This document shows, piece by piece, positions 16,723 to 25,954 of a stretch of 39,896 nt of DNA. This DNA is from Acrasis kona (lineage: Eukaryota > Heterolobosea > Eutetramitea > Acrasida > Acrasidae): the NCBI GenBank assembly GCA_026419775.2, contig JAOPGA020001259.1, forward strand, positions 1-39,896. Direction: 5' to 3'. A model generated the notes under the pieces. The model was not told the DNA's origin, did no database searches, and saw only the letters and a program-made list of their open reading frames with translations. Each line of letters begins with the position of its first letter. Within the stretch, counting starts at the first letter, position 1. Made by a program: the position numbers and the translations under genes.

Positions 16723-16768
16723 CAACATTGAAGACTTTTCTGCAACATTGAAGAGTATTACAACATTT
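16723..16768 (+). repeat. Short 20-bp-period repeat CAACATTGAAGA
   Basis: CAACATTGAAGA occurs at 16723 and 16743, with a partial third copy CAACATT at 16761. It lies 65-110 bp upstream of the methyltransferase ATG (16658, minus), so it may be promoter sequence. The remainder of 16659-17437, apart from the AOX-proximal sites listed separately, shows nothing. Confidence 0.5.
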
Positions 16769-17096
16769 TTTTGTAAAAAAACTCTTTCAAAGAGGACGTT
16801 CGGTGTCTTTGGATAAATAGATTCGATTTAACTGTTACAGACAGGCTATCTAGCATCCTCACAATTCTTACCTGCAAACTGTACAACTTCTGCATTCCGA
16901 ACGTACATTAGGACATGTTGCACTCAATCAGTTACATTGATTGTTGATCATTACTGGAATTTTATTCAAGTACCTGCGTGCATTGCTTCCACTAATTTGA
17001 TGAAAATATTGCTTGTTCAAGAAGGATCTGAATTAAACGATAGTACATTAAGAGCAAAGCGATCCACTGTAGTGGCATCCAGTCGCCCCAATAAAA

Positions 17097-17179
17097 TGTC
17101 ATTTTGACACTTGATTCTTGACATCATAAAAATAATCTGCCGCTAAAATGTCACTTGATTATTTTGTATTACTTTGACA
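17097..17179 (+). promoter_or_regulatory. Cluster of TGTCA/TGACA sites upstream of AOX
   Basis: Five TGTCA/TGACA motifs fall in 83 bp (17097, 17105, 17119, 17149, 17175). The first two form the palindrome TGTCATTTTGACA. Two sites share the longer element TG(A/T)CACTTGATT (17105 and 17149). TGACA/TGTCA and TGAT are core half-sites of TALE homeodomain proteins in other eukaryotes. They lie about 260-340 bp upstream of the AOX start. Confidence 0.5.
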
Positions 17180-17393
17180 CTGAGAAATATTAATCTACGT
17201 ACACCCAAATGATGTAGAGCACCAAACGAACAAGATTGTAGACTGAAGTGAACTTGGGAACGATATTTATTGTGATTGTTCTAAATGTCTCAAGAAAAAG
17301 AAATCAAATTACACAATTCCCAGACGAATTTCTTTCCCAATTTCTTTTGATAAATGAGATTTCTATATTCGCTTATCCCGCAATTAGGTTGGG

Positions 17394-17400
17394 TATAAAA
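17394..17400 (+). promoter_or_regulatory. TATA box of AOX
   Basis: TATAAAA, 37 bp upstream of the AOX ATG. That spacing implies a very short 5' UTR. Confidence 0.55.
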
Positions 17401-17437
17401 AGGAAAACGATAGTGCGCAGAGTAGTTCGACAAAGTC

Positions 17438-18430
17438 ATGAACAAGTTAACAAGAGCAACAACAATCAGATTGGCAAGGTTTGCACTAACAAACCAACGT
17501 GCAGTACCAGCTGTGCCATTCTTTGTTAAGAGTAGATACTACAGCACTATGGAGGAGAAATCCATACAAGAAAATCAATCAGAGGACAAATCTCGTGTTG
17601 ACGAGGCCATGAGAGTTCGCAAAGAAAACGTGAGGGAAAACGCAGACGGATTTTCGAAACCAACTGGAGGCATTTACAAGAATTCCAAAGCATCCGTAGA
17701 TTTTGGAGACGACTACAACCTACCTCACCCCCTTTGGAACGAATCATACATTTGGAATGTAGCTCACCAACACAAACCACCTACCACTCTTATTGATAAG
17801 CTCGCACTTTACACCATCCGTACAATTCGCTTCAACTTTGACTGGATGAGTGGCTGGATGTGGGGCAAACCTACTATAAATAAGGCCCTGAACAGAATTT
17901 GCTTCCTTGAATCAATTGCCGGAGTACCTGGCTCTGTTGGAGGATTGCTTCGCCATCTAAACTCCCTAAGGAGAATGCGCAGAGACAATGGCTGGATTCA
18001 CACCTTGATGGAAGAGGCAGAAAATGAGAGGATGCATCTCCTAATCTACCTCAAACAAAAACAACCAGGTCTTTTCTTCCGCTCCTGTGTATGGATGAGC
18101 CAAGGCATCTTTTTCAACTTCTTCTTTTTGGCGTACTTGGTATCTCCAACATACTGCCACCGTCTTGTCGGATATTTAGAAGAGGAGGCAGTCATCACAT
18201 ACACTCATATTTTGGAAGAAATCAAAAACGGCCACACAGATTTGAAAGAATGGCAAAACACTCCAGCGCCCGAAATTGCAGTCAAATATTGGAAGATGAA
18301 GGAGAATGCCACCATGTTGGATGTTGTGGCACACACAAGAGCTGATGAGGCTCATCACAGAGACGTAAATCATGCATTCGCTGGAATGGACTACAGAACG
18401 GATTCAAATCCCTACATGCCTGGGCATTAA
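17438..18430 (+). CDS. AOX: Mitochondrial alternative oxidase
   Basis: 330 aa, intronless. AOX is the inner-membrane di-iron ubiquinol oxidase that bypasses complexes III and IV. The N-terminus (MNKLTRATTIRLARFALTNQ) is a classic amphipathic mitochondrial presequence. All six iron ligands are visible: E158 in LESIAGVPG, E197 and H200 in NERMH, E249 in LEEEAV, E304 and H307 in RADEAHHRDVNH. There is no cysteine before residue 155, so the redox/alpha-keto-acid regulatory cysteine of plant AOX is absent, as in fungal and protist forms. It has a TATA box and an upstream cluster of TGTCA motifs. It converges with the next gene, leaving a 73-bp gap. Confidence 0.97.
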   Translation: MNKLTRATTIRLARFALTNQRAVPAVPFFVKSRYYSTMEEKSIQENQSEDKSRVDEAMRVRKENVRENADGFSKPTGGIYKNSKASVDFGDDYNLPHPLWNESYIWNVAHQHKPPTTLIDKLALYTIRTIRFNFDWMSGWMWGKPTINKALNRICFLESIAGVPGSVGGLLRHLNSLRRMRRDNGWIHTLMEEAENERMHLLIYLKQKQPGLFFRSCVWMSQGIFFNFFFLAYLVSPTYCHRLVGYLEEEAVITYTHILEEIKNGHTDLKEWQNTPAPEIAVKYWKMKENATMLDVVAHTRADEAHHRDVNHAFAGMDYRTDSNPYMPGH

Positions 18431-18503
18431 GTTGTATCAATATTAAAAATACATGGGTTAATTTTTTGTAAAAAGAATGTTCTTTACAATCAGACAGTAG
18501 GTT

Positions 18504-19513
18504 CTACTTTATTTCATACAAACAAAAATCTGACTGCCTCTCTGCATCAATCTGTACAGAGTCGTCTGATGTGAGGGGAATTACTTTGACCCAATCATCA
18601 ATGTTAATGTCTTTAATACCTGCATCACTCAGTGACTGTCCTATTGGTGGACAGCATAATAGTTTCAAACCTTTTTTGGTGAGGACTTGGTTTTTCAATT
18701 TGTACCAAACATTCTTGTGTTCCTCCTGAGAACAGAACCATTCAAATACATTGTGCATGATTAGAATGTCACATTCATTGATGGTTTGTGAAAGTGTCAA
18801 AAAGTCTTCGTTGATGATTTGAACTCTGTTCTGCATCTTGAATTTATTTAATGTTGTTTGTTGTAGTTTTGCGAAGAATGGGTTGATTTCAACACCGATG
18901 AGCTTTTTTGTACTTGTGAAGAGATGTGCATAATACAGAACTGCACCAAGACGGGAACCAACGTCCATAATAGTTAAATCTGTTAAATTATATCTACCCA
19001 ACACGTGCTTGCTGAAAACATAATCAAGATCCTGCGTTGAGAATGAATGGGAAATAAAGTCTAGGAGAGTGTCAGTACAAAAATATTTATAACTTTTATT
19101 GACTCACTTAGGTCACTAATGTTCTTGGAATTACAATCTTTGCAGTATGAGGTGGGTATAGCGCCGCTTTGTTGAAACTCAGGTAGTACATCGTCACTAT
19201 ACAAAAACCCATCAACATGAATTGTGTTCTTATTTGTGTATCCATCAAATTTACCCTCTTTGGGATAAACAATATTTTCCTCAGGTGCTTCTGCGTATAC
19301 ATTAACAGAACTTCTCAAATGGTCTATGATTCTGTCAAGTTTGCTAGTTTTAGCAGAGTCAACTGTTGGCTCATCATGATGATGGTGATGGTCATGGCCA
19401 CAACCAAGATCAAGTGAATCTACCAAAAAACCTTTAAAAGCCTCAAAATCACGCTCATTAAGGTTCTCGCACAATTGTGTGAACTTATTCTTGGCCACCG
19501 TCAGTTGAGACAT
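18504..19513 (-). CDS. Methyltransferase-fold protein with His-rich segment (320 aa, two exons)
   Basis: Exons 19513-19108 and 19060-18504, separated by a 47-nt GTGAGT...TAG intron; the join reads ISDL-N-FISHSFS and keeps frame. The N-terminal part (1-135) is acidic and contains CGHDHHHHHDEP (about 38-49), a possible metal-binding stretch, and CKDCNSKN. The C-terminal part has a Rossmann methyltransferase signature: MDVGSRLGAVLYYAHLF (motif I), LIGVEINPFFAKLQ (acidic beta-2 end) and INECDILIMHNVFEWF. The overall family is unknown to me and the substrate cannot be inferred. AATAAA lies immediately before the stop codon. Confidence 0.72.
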
Positions 19514-19987
19514 CTTGTTAAATAGTCAACCATTAATTACAAAATACAATAAATCGGAAAAGTGAGAAGACATTGTTTATGCGTTGCTGTATCGTTGTGG
19601 GTATTAGTTTGTCTGTCGTGACGACTACGCAAGATGGAAATGTCACAGAATAGATTTGGAAGCTCTAAGTCTACTCACATTAATTTTATGTAAGCACCTC
19701 AATGACATCATATTAGATTCTATTCATATGTAAAGAAGCTAATTTCAGTGTCCCCATAAATCACCTATGAACGGATCCAAGAAATAGACCGGACTCAGCT
19801 TGTACAACTAATAAACCATGCGAACTTGTTGATATTATTCTTATAGCCGACATTACAATCTGTTTCAATTACAATCATATTTTTGGAACTCACAAGATTC
19901 GTGTTGATTCTTCAACCAGAATCACGAGTAATTGAATATGATCCAGTTTGTGGATTGTTTTAGTATTAATGTTCATATAAAACGTTT
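19514..19987. other. Divergent intergenic region
   Basis: Separates the minus-strand methyltransferase-fold gene from the plus-strand ankyrin gene. No ORF, tRNA or repeat was recognised. It should hold both promoters. Confidence 0.5.
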
Positions 19988-21877
19988 ATGGTACCCGACC
20001 AAGATAGTCTAAAGCGTTTGCTTGACGCTTGTACGAGCGGTGACATTTTTATGGTAGATGATTGTTTAAGTGAAATCAGTGACTATTCAAACACATCAAC
20101 AATATCGTTTAAAGAACACAATGATGGCACAATGATACACATTGCAGCCAAATATAATCAAGTGGAACTTTTAAAGTATTTTTCTGTGGTCTTGGAGGCA
20201 GATTTGGATCAACAAGATAGCATACAGGCTACCCCACTATTCTACGCTTGCTCAGCAGGCAACCTAGAAGCAGTCTGCTTCTTGTGTGATCAGGGCGTGA
20301 ACGTCAATCACAAAGACAGTTACGAACTATCGCCACTATTGATGGCGCTAAGGGAGAATCACTTTAAGGTTTGCGACAGGCTTTTCGCACACCCAAAAAT
20401 TGACGTCAATTTGAAGGTGTCCGTGAAAGGCGGTACCGTGCTACATTACATTTGTGGCTGTGAACATGGAGATCTGTCCACTGTAAATTACCTGCTATCC
20501 AAGAGGGACATTAGCATCCAACGATTTGATCGTAATGGTGATACATGTTTGTCTTATGCTGTCTCTAGACCAGATAAAATGAAAGCCCTATGCGACCACG
20601 CGGCCCAAAACGGTTATTTGAAAAAGTTGATGAGATCAGTGAATCAAAGAGGTCAGAATGTTTTCCATCAATGGGCCATTTGCGACAAATCTCACTCCTA
20701 TACGCTTGATGTTCTGGTGGAGGCTGCCCTTAGGGATTCCTACTCCCTACTGGTGGAAGTATATAATCAACAAGACAAGAGGAATTTGAACACTCCACTA
20801 CATTGTGTAATAAAGAGAAAAGCAAATCAACACCACATTTTGAGGTGTTCTCATTATCATCACTTTTGTAAATTATGGATCATAAATAAACTCGGAGAGA
20901 CTCCGCTTTTGAGTGCAGTGCGCAGGAATGATATTCACAGTGTGGAAGTTCTAGTTCACATGGACAAGTTCCGACGAACTCTGAGCATACCAGATAACAC
21001 AAAATTAACGCCATTGGAAGTGAGTGTTCAAAAGAAATTTTCACACATTAATAAAATCTTGATTAATGCCTCTCAGAATACGCAGCAAAATGCTTGCGAC
21101 TTGATTTCGGAACATACCAAAAAACATTTCTTCAACATTCTTCTTGTTTCAAATTCCAACTTGCCGACCAACATTCATGACTCTGTCGATAGGATTTATA
21201 GAGCGGGAGGAGGTGTGTTGGGTGTTACATCGGACTATGAATCACATTTAACACATTGGCCGTATCCAGTCATTGCAGGACTCACATTGGGTCATGAATG
21301 TGACAATTCGCCACTGCACAGATTTTTCAAAAGGAATTTACTTGAAAAATACAAAAGGTTCAGAATGTCATCAAGATCCTCCTTTGTCAGTCCCATTTCT
21401 CTGCCATCAAGTAAAAAGGACTCCTTTCATTCAAGAAAAGCCAACAAATTAATCAATTCTTCTAACAAAATAAAAATATCTGTTTTAGAGGGAAGTCTGG
21501 GCAAATTGTTGTTTACGTGTCAAAGTTGTGTTTCGAGCGAGATTGAGTCGCTCATGGATGTGATTGCCTTCTGCATGTATAATAGGTTCAATGATGGTGC
21601 CTCTATTGAGTGCAAGGAAGAAGAGGATGTTGTCAAGTGGGCTTTAAGAGATGAAAGGATTGCCATGTTGTTCGTGGGCGCTGTTGCCGAAGAATGGAAT
21701 GAATCGTTTCCTGTTGATTTTGAAAAGTTGTTGAAAAGTGCCATTGATGAACATTGTGAGGATATAAGGGTGTTGGAGCTGTATAAAAATTATATGAGGT
21801 GTAGAGGTGGTGTGGTGACATGCAATGATGTGAGGAGGGACGCATTCTATTGTTTCATCAAAAATGAACAGAACTAA
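19988..21877 (+). CDS. Ankyrin-repeat protein with unassigned C-terminal domain (629 aa)
   Basis: Intronless from the ATG at 19988. Residues about 5-365 hold degenerate ankyrin repeats, for example GTMIHIAAKYNQVELLKYF, ATPLFYACSAGNLEAVCFL and GETPLLSAVRRNDIHSVEVL. A region with RAGGGVLGVTSDYESHL follows, then a Ser/Lys-rich linker (about 455-490), and a mainly helical C-terminal domain (about 500-629: IESLMDVIAFCMYNRFN, EEEDVVKWALRDERIAM). The linker and the position of the helical block are reminiscent of regulatory GTPase-binding domains such as RasGEF/RasGAP, but I cannot assign it. Probably a cytosolic scaffold or signalling protein. Confidence 0.8.
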   Translation: MVPDQDSLKRLLDACTSGDIFMVDDCLSEISDYSNTSTISFKEHNDGTMIHIAAKYNQVELLKYFSVVLEADLDQQDSIQATPLFYACSAGNLEAVCFLCDQGVNVNHKDSYELSPLLMALRENHFKVCDRLFAHPKIDVNLKVSVKGGTVLHYICGCEHGDLSTVNYLLSKRDISIQRFDRNGDTCLSYAVSRPDKMKALCDHAAQNGYLKKLMRSVNQRGQNVFHQWAICDKSHSYTLDVLVEAALRDSYSLLVEVYNQQDKRNLNTPLHCVIKRKANQHHILRCSHYHHFCKLWIINKLGETPLLSAVRRNDIHSVEVLVHMDKFRRTLSIPDNTKLTPLEVSVQKKFSHINKILINASQNTQQNACDLISEHTKKHFFNILLVSNSNLPTNIHDSVDRIYRAGGGVLGVTSDYESHLTHWPYPVIAGLTLGHECDNSPLHRFFKRNLLEKYKRFRMSSRSSFVSPISLPSSKKDSFHSRKANKLINSSNKIKISVLEGSLGKLLFTCQSCVSSEIESLMDVIAFCMYNRFNDGASIECKEEEDVVKWALRDERIAMLFVGAVAEEWNESFPVDFEKLLKSAIDEHCEDIRVLELYKNYMRCRGGVVTCNDVRRDAFYCFIKNEQN

Positions 21878-22082
21878 AATCAAAATATTTAAATATTTTT
21901 TTTGTTAAATTGTAGTGGACGTGGACTCCGAATGTCGGCTTTTTAAAACTGTAATTCACCCTTGACCATATAAGATGATATTATACCCCAATCAAAACAC
22001 AGTAGTTGTAAATATATTTTAACCGCAACGATGTTGAAATGCTACAGTAGACATATTTGGAAGTTCCTTATCCGCGTGTCGG

Positions 22083-22090
22083 TATAAATA
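22083..22090 (+). promoter_or_regulatory. TATA box of the arginine-rich repeat gene
   Basis: TATAAATA, 48 bp before the ATG at 22139. The 21878-22138 interval contains no other feature. Confidence 0.5.
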
Positions 22091-22138
22091 TAGTTCAACT
22101 CCTCGTCAACGTATTACATCCAATAAATAACAAAAGCA

Positions 22139-23701
22139 ATGAGGACCTTCATCTTTGTCCTCTTGGCAGTCCTTGCAGCCTTTGCTTTTGCTCAACAAAC
22201 CAAGCAGAAACAAAGCGTTGTTGCTGTACAATCCTCCACCAAGACCAGCTTCGGAAGCGCCATTAAAGCTACCAAGCCAGTCGCTGTAAAACCATCATCA
22301 AAGCCACAAAAGAAACAACAAAGGAGGTCAAGAAGATTCTCTCGCAGACAAGTTTTGAAAGTCAAGTTGGCAGTTTTGGTCGACATTCTCCAAAAGTCGC
22401 AAGCCAACAAGAGTGACTCCAAGGAAGTTACAGCCGTCAAGAAGACTATTCGCCAATATGTCAGAAGAGCTCTTGCCCGTGTAACAAGAAAGTTAGTAAG
22501 GGAACAAAGAAAGAGACGCCAAGAGCGCAGAACTCGTCGTCAACAAAGAGGAAGAAAATCTCCAAGAAGACAAAGGTCAAGAAGAAGTGAGGGAAGAAGA
22601 CTTGCCAGACTTGCACGCCTTGTTAAGAGAGTATCAACACGCCTAGCAAGAAGAGTTGCAAGACACGTTGCCCGTCGTCAAAGATCAAGAAGAGGAGGTC
22701 GCCGTGGACGCAGATCCTCAAGAAGAGGTGGACGCAGAAGCAGAAGATCCTCAAGAAGAGGTGGACGTCGTGGACGCAGATCCTCAAGAAGAGGCGGTCG
22801 TCGTGGCAGAAGATCCTCAAGAAGAGGTGGAAGAAGAGGAAGAAGATCATCAAGAAGAGGTGGAAGAAGAGTAAGAAGATCATCAAGAAGAGGTGGACGT
22901 CGTGGCCGCAGATCCTCAAGAAGAGGTGGACGTCGTGGCAGAAGATCCAGCCGTCGTGGTGGTCGCCGTGGTCGCAGATCCTCAAGAAGAGGTGGTCGTC
23001 GTGGCAGAAGATCCTCAAGAAGAGGTGGAAGAAGAGTAAGAAGATCATCAAGAAGAGGTGGACGTCGTGGTCGCCGCTCCAGCCGTCGTGGAGGTCGCCG
23101 TGGACGCAGATCCTCAAGAAGAGGAGGTCGCCGTGGCAGAAGATCATCAAGAAGAGGTGGACGTCGTGGACGTAGATCCAGCCGTCGTGGTGGTCGCCAA
23201 GGAAGAAAGTGCAACCGCAGAGGTGGACGTCGTGGCCGTAGATCCAGCCGCCGTGGACGCAGATCATCCAGAAGAGGCGGTCGTCGTGGCAGAAGATCAT
23301 CCAGAAGAGGTGGTCGTCGTGGACGCACATCTAGCCGTCGTGGAGGTCGCCGTGGACGCAGATCATCCAGAAGAGGTGGTCGCAGAGGAAGAAGATCAAG
23401 CCGCAGAGGTGGACGTCGTGGCAGAAGATCCAGCCGTCGTGGTGGTCGCCGTGGACGCAGATCCTCAAGAAGAGGTGGTCGTCGTGGCAGAAGATCCTCA
23501 AGAAGAGGTGGAAGAAGAGGAAGAAGATCCAGCCGTCGTGGAGGTCGCAGACAAAGAAGATCCAGCCGCAGAGGTGGACGTCGCTCAAGCCGTCGTGGAG
23601 GTCGCCGTGGACGCAGATCCTCAAGAAGAGGAGGTCGCCGTGGCAGAAGATCATCAAGAAGAGGTGGTCGCCGTGGTGGTCGCAGACAAAGAAAGTGTTA
23701 A
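22139..23701 (+). CDS. Secreted arginine-rich tandem-repeat protein (520 aa), unrecognised
   Basis: ATG at 22139. Residues 1-18 are a strong signal peptide (MRTFIFVLLAVLAAFAFA). Residues 19-70 are Lys/Gln/Ser-rich, and 72-130 form a basic helical region (LKVKLAVLVDILQKSQ; IRQYVRRALARVTRKLV). From about residue 182 to the end come some 30 copies of a ten-residue unit, RGRRSSRRGG, making roughly half of that region arginine with no acidic residues. The C-terminus is RKC. Arg codons vary (AGA, CGT, CGC) between near-identical peptide units, so protein sequence appears conserved. I know no matching family; protamine-like nucleic-acid binding, binding to polyanions in a cyst wall or matrix, or an antimicrobial role are guesses. 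Entry into the secretory route argues against a histone-like nuclear role. Confidence 0.8.
   Translation: MRTFIFVLLAVLAAFAFAQQTKQKQSVVAVQSSTKTSFGSAIKATKPVAVKPSSKPQKKQQRRSRRFSRRQVLKVKLAVLVDILQKSQANKSDSKEVTAVKKTIRQYVRRALARVTRKLVREQRKRRQERRTRRQQRGRKSPRRQRSRRSEGRRLARLARLVKRVSTRLARRVARHVARRQRSRRGGRRGRRSSRRGGRRSRRSSRRGGRRGRRSSRRGGRRGRRSSRRGGRRGRRSSRRGGRRVRRSSRRGGRRGRRSSRRGGRRGRRSSRRGGRRGRRSSRRGGRRGRRSSRRGGRRVRRSSRRGGRRGRRSSRRGGRRGRRSSRRGGRRGRRSSRRGGRRGRRSSRRGGRQGRKCNRRGGRRGRRSSRRGRRSSRRGGRRGRRSSRRGGRRGRTSSRRGGRRGRRSSRRGGRRGRRSSRRGGRRGRRSSRRGGRRGRRSSRRGGRRGRRSSRRGGRRGRRSSRRGGRRQRRSSRRGGRRSSRRGGRRGRRSSRRGGRRGRRSSRRGGRRGGRRQRKC
22684..23690 (+). repeat. About 1-kb tandem array of 30-33-nt coding repeats
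   Basis: The units encode RGRRSSRRGG with occasional variants (RVRRSS, RQRRSS, GRKCNR, shortened RRGRRSS). Higher-order blocks recur: a segment of several units with the RRVRRSS variant appears twice (about 22860 and 23030). This indicates expansion by unequal exchange of multi-unit blocks. Confidence 0.85.
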
Positions 23702-24144
23702 TTTTCATTAAACGTCTGTAATATAACTTTAATCTCGTATTTATTTTTGCAATGTGCCTCTGATGTTCCCAACCTTTCTCAACGTTGTTCGTAAGTGAAT
23801 GACGGTAGTGGTTTAATAAAATGTGACACTGCACTGATTATCCTTGTAGATTTAATGTAATACATCATTGACGTGGTTAGGTTTTTAAAAGGAATTGTTT
23901 TTTTGTGATATTGGTTCAGACCCAGTTTCATGTCTGTTGCGTTTGTTTTCCAATTCGGTAGGTTGCTTGAATTTACTGTAAGTTCCTACGGTTTTGCATT
24001 TATCATCCATTGCCGACGTATTCTGTTAATATTTGTAAAGAAAGTTGACTTCTAACTATATATGAGACAAAGATGATCACGAATATAATCACAATAGGAA
24101 CAAACTAATTTAACAATGTAGGAGCAATAATATTAAAACAATTT
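23702..24144. other. Intergenic region
   Basis: Holds the 3' flanks of two convergent genes. ATTAAA follows the arginine-rich gene stop by a few bases. No credible gene or RNA seen. Confidence 0.5.
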
Positions 24145-25135
24145 TTATCTTACATTCTGCATTGGGATTACATGTTTATGTGTCACTTTTCTCGACACCA
24201 CCTTCCCGTCCTCTTCATCATCTTCAAATCGTAACATGTAGAAAAAGTTGTTCTGCTTGTTTGGTTCTCTGTCTACGATAGCAGGATAAAACGTTGTGGT
24301 GTTTGGGAACATGGCCAGTACTTGACTGCCTTTAGGAAAGACCTTACTTGCATCAAATAATCTAGGGAGCCCTACCACCAGCCTCTTATTTAGCTTGTAA
24401 CGCTTACGATTCGAATCGTCGTCCTCGTCTTCAATTTCGTACTTCTTTTTGTCTGCTAGATATTTAACAACGGATCCTAAAATCCAATCTCCCGAGTCAG
24501 AGGCCTTCGCGGCCACCTTCTCCCCTGGTTTGAGTAGATCCTCTGTGTTACCTAAATATGTGTCCGCATCATCAGTTCTCTTCTTTTGTTTATTCGCAGA
24601 TTCACCTGCTTCTTGTACCGTCTTCTTTCCTGAGCGTGTCCCTGCGGAAACTGTGGGATTGGCTGTTGGTGTGGCAGGGGTATTTTTTTTTTGCTTTTTG
24701 AGAGGGGGCTCAGTTATTCCGGGTTGTTTATTATCGCTTGTGGTCTCCATCTTGTCTATAAATGTTAACATGTGTATGTGTGATGATGGACGTACTTTCC
24801 TCTCCGTGGGCGACCTCAATCAAGTCTTGGAGTTTTGTGCATATCAAAAACAGAACACTACTTTGTTAACAAATTAAAGTTTGATTGAATCCATACTCCT
24901 GTTCTTTCTTGGACTGCTCCAATGCGGTCTGATACATCTCGCGAAGGTCGTTGTATTCTGTGTCTATACTGCTGTCTTCTTGGCCAGAAAGAACCTCCTG
25001 AAAGGCCCCACTACTTAACTTCTCCTGTGTTATATTGATTTTACGTTGAACCTCATTGTTCGATTTCCGTAGTTGTCGAAATTCCTGCAACCCAGAACAC
25101 AAATCCTTCGAGAGTTTGACGTGCTGAGTCGCCAT
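24145..25135 (-). CDS. SGF29: SAGA-associated factor 29 (tandem Tudor)
   Basis: Three exons: 25135-24897, 24860-24796 and 24755-24145, with introns of 36 and 40 nt; joined length 304 aa (human SGF29 is 293). SGF29 is the histone reader of the SAGA/ATAC acetyltransferase complexes and binds H3K4me2/3. The N-terminal coiled coil (LREMYQTALEQSKKEQD, then KLQDLIEVAHGEE encoded by the 65-nt middle exon) matches the family layout. A Lys/Thr/Pro linker follows. The SGF29 tandem Tudor domain starts near residue 175 (LKPGEKVAAKASDSGDWILG) and includes KKKYEIEDEDDDS, VFPKGSQVLAMFPNTTTFY and the C-terminal HVIPM. Without the middle exon the gene would look like two unrelated short ORFs. Confidence 0.88.
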
Positions 25136-25364
25136 GCTTTTTGGTTGACGGATTACAAATGTTATAATTAAATGTTGAATATGTGGACTTTATCCAATAA
25201 GAGTAACTGCCGAAACTGTTATAAGTCATCTTGCAAAGATTGATCTTCAAGATGCGGGTTCTTATAAATGGTTTCTTTTACTCTTGGATAACCTTTGATG
25301 CGTAAAATTCATCAAAGGAAACAACCCAATTTATTATCCAAATCACAAGAATAATGTCAAAAAA

Positions 25365-25525
25365 ATGAATACAAACTACCAATACGCAAAAGAGAAGGCG
25401 CTGTTTTTAGAAGATAAATACAAGAACAAGAAAACAGCAAGACTTCTCTACAACATGTAATGCTGCACTACAAACATCAAACAAATATCAGACTACTTAT
25501 AACTACTCACATTGTTGCGAACTAG
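25365..25525 (+). CDS. Possible small two-exon gene (41 aa)
   Basis: ATG at 25365 opens MNTNYQYAKEKALFLEDKYK, a charged, coding-like sequence. The frame stops at 25460, but a GT at 25457 and an ATATCAG at 25485-25491 define a 35-nt intron of the local size class. Splicing adds a short hydrophobic tail (LLITTHIVAN). A TATAAA lies at 25263-25268, 97 bp upstream. No homologue recognised. It ends 2 bp from the end of the convergent candidate below. Confidence 0.35.
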
Positions 25526-25527
25526 AA

Positions 25528-25954
25528 CTAATTCCTGGACTGAGTACCTGATTTTTGAATAAGACTTGTTGGCTGCTTGTGCATCGAAGTTTTCCTTCTG
25601 GTGTGGTTCTCTTGGTCTTTTTTATCATGGTCTACTTTGTCGTATTTTGGGTCCTCTTCCAAAGCTTGTGTCCTGACAAACTTCGTGAAGAGTGATGCTG
25701 TAGTATGGATCTGAAATCTTGATCGAAGGCATAACTGTGGTTTGATTGACAGGTGTAACTCAGCCCTGAAGTTTGGAAGGAATCTTGGTGGAGGCTATGT
25801 CTTTGTTGTCGAACACTGTGCCTTCTTCATCTGTCACAACAATAGGATTGCTCTTATGGATCGCTTGTAAAACAGTACAGAAATAATTCAACCCATTGAA
25901 CAATAAAATTGATTGCATCAAGATCAAATCAACCAAAAAATGATAGGCAAGCAA
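25528..25954 (-). CDS. Possible small minus-strand gene, splicing unresolved
   Basis: Two overlapping minus frames look coding: HKSNPIVVTDEEGTVFDNKD in one (closing at 25760), and FTKFVRTQALEEDPKYDKVD in another, open 25794-25528 and ending GTQSRN. An intron joining the two frames is likely; CTTCAG or TTTCAG acceptors are present but the donor is weak, so I do not commit to a structure. The 5' part overlaps the first codons of the beta-galactosidase gene. No homologue recognised; it could be a decayed gene. The remainder of 25136-25939 holds nothing else. Confidence 0.3.

Noticed and set aside
22623-23834. Long open frames on the minus strand and in another plus frame across the arginine-rich repeat
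   Set aside because: They follow automatically from the periodic AGA/CGT/GGT repeat. Only the main plus frame has a signal peptide, a TATA box and non-repetitive flanking coding sequence.
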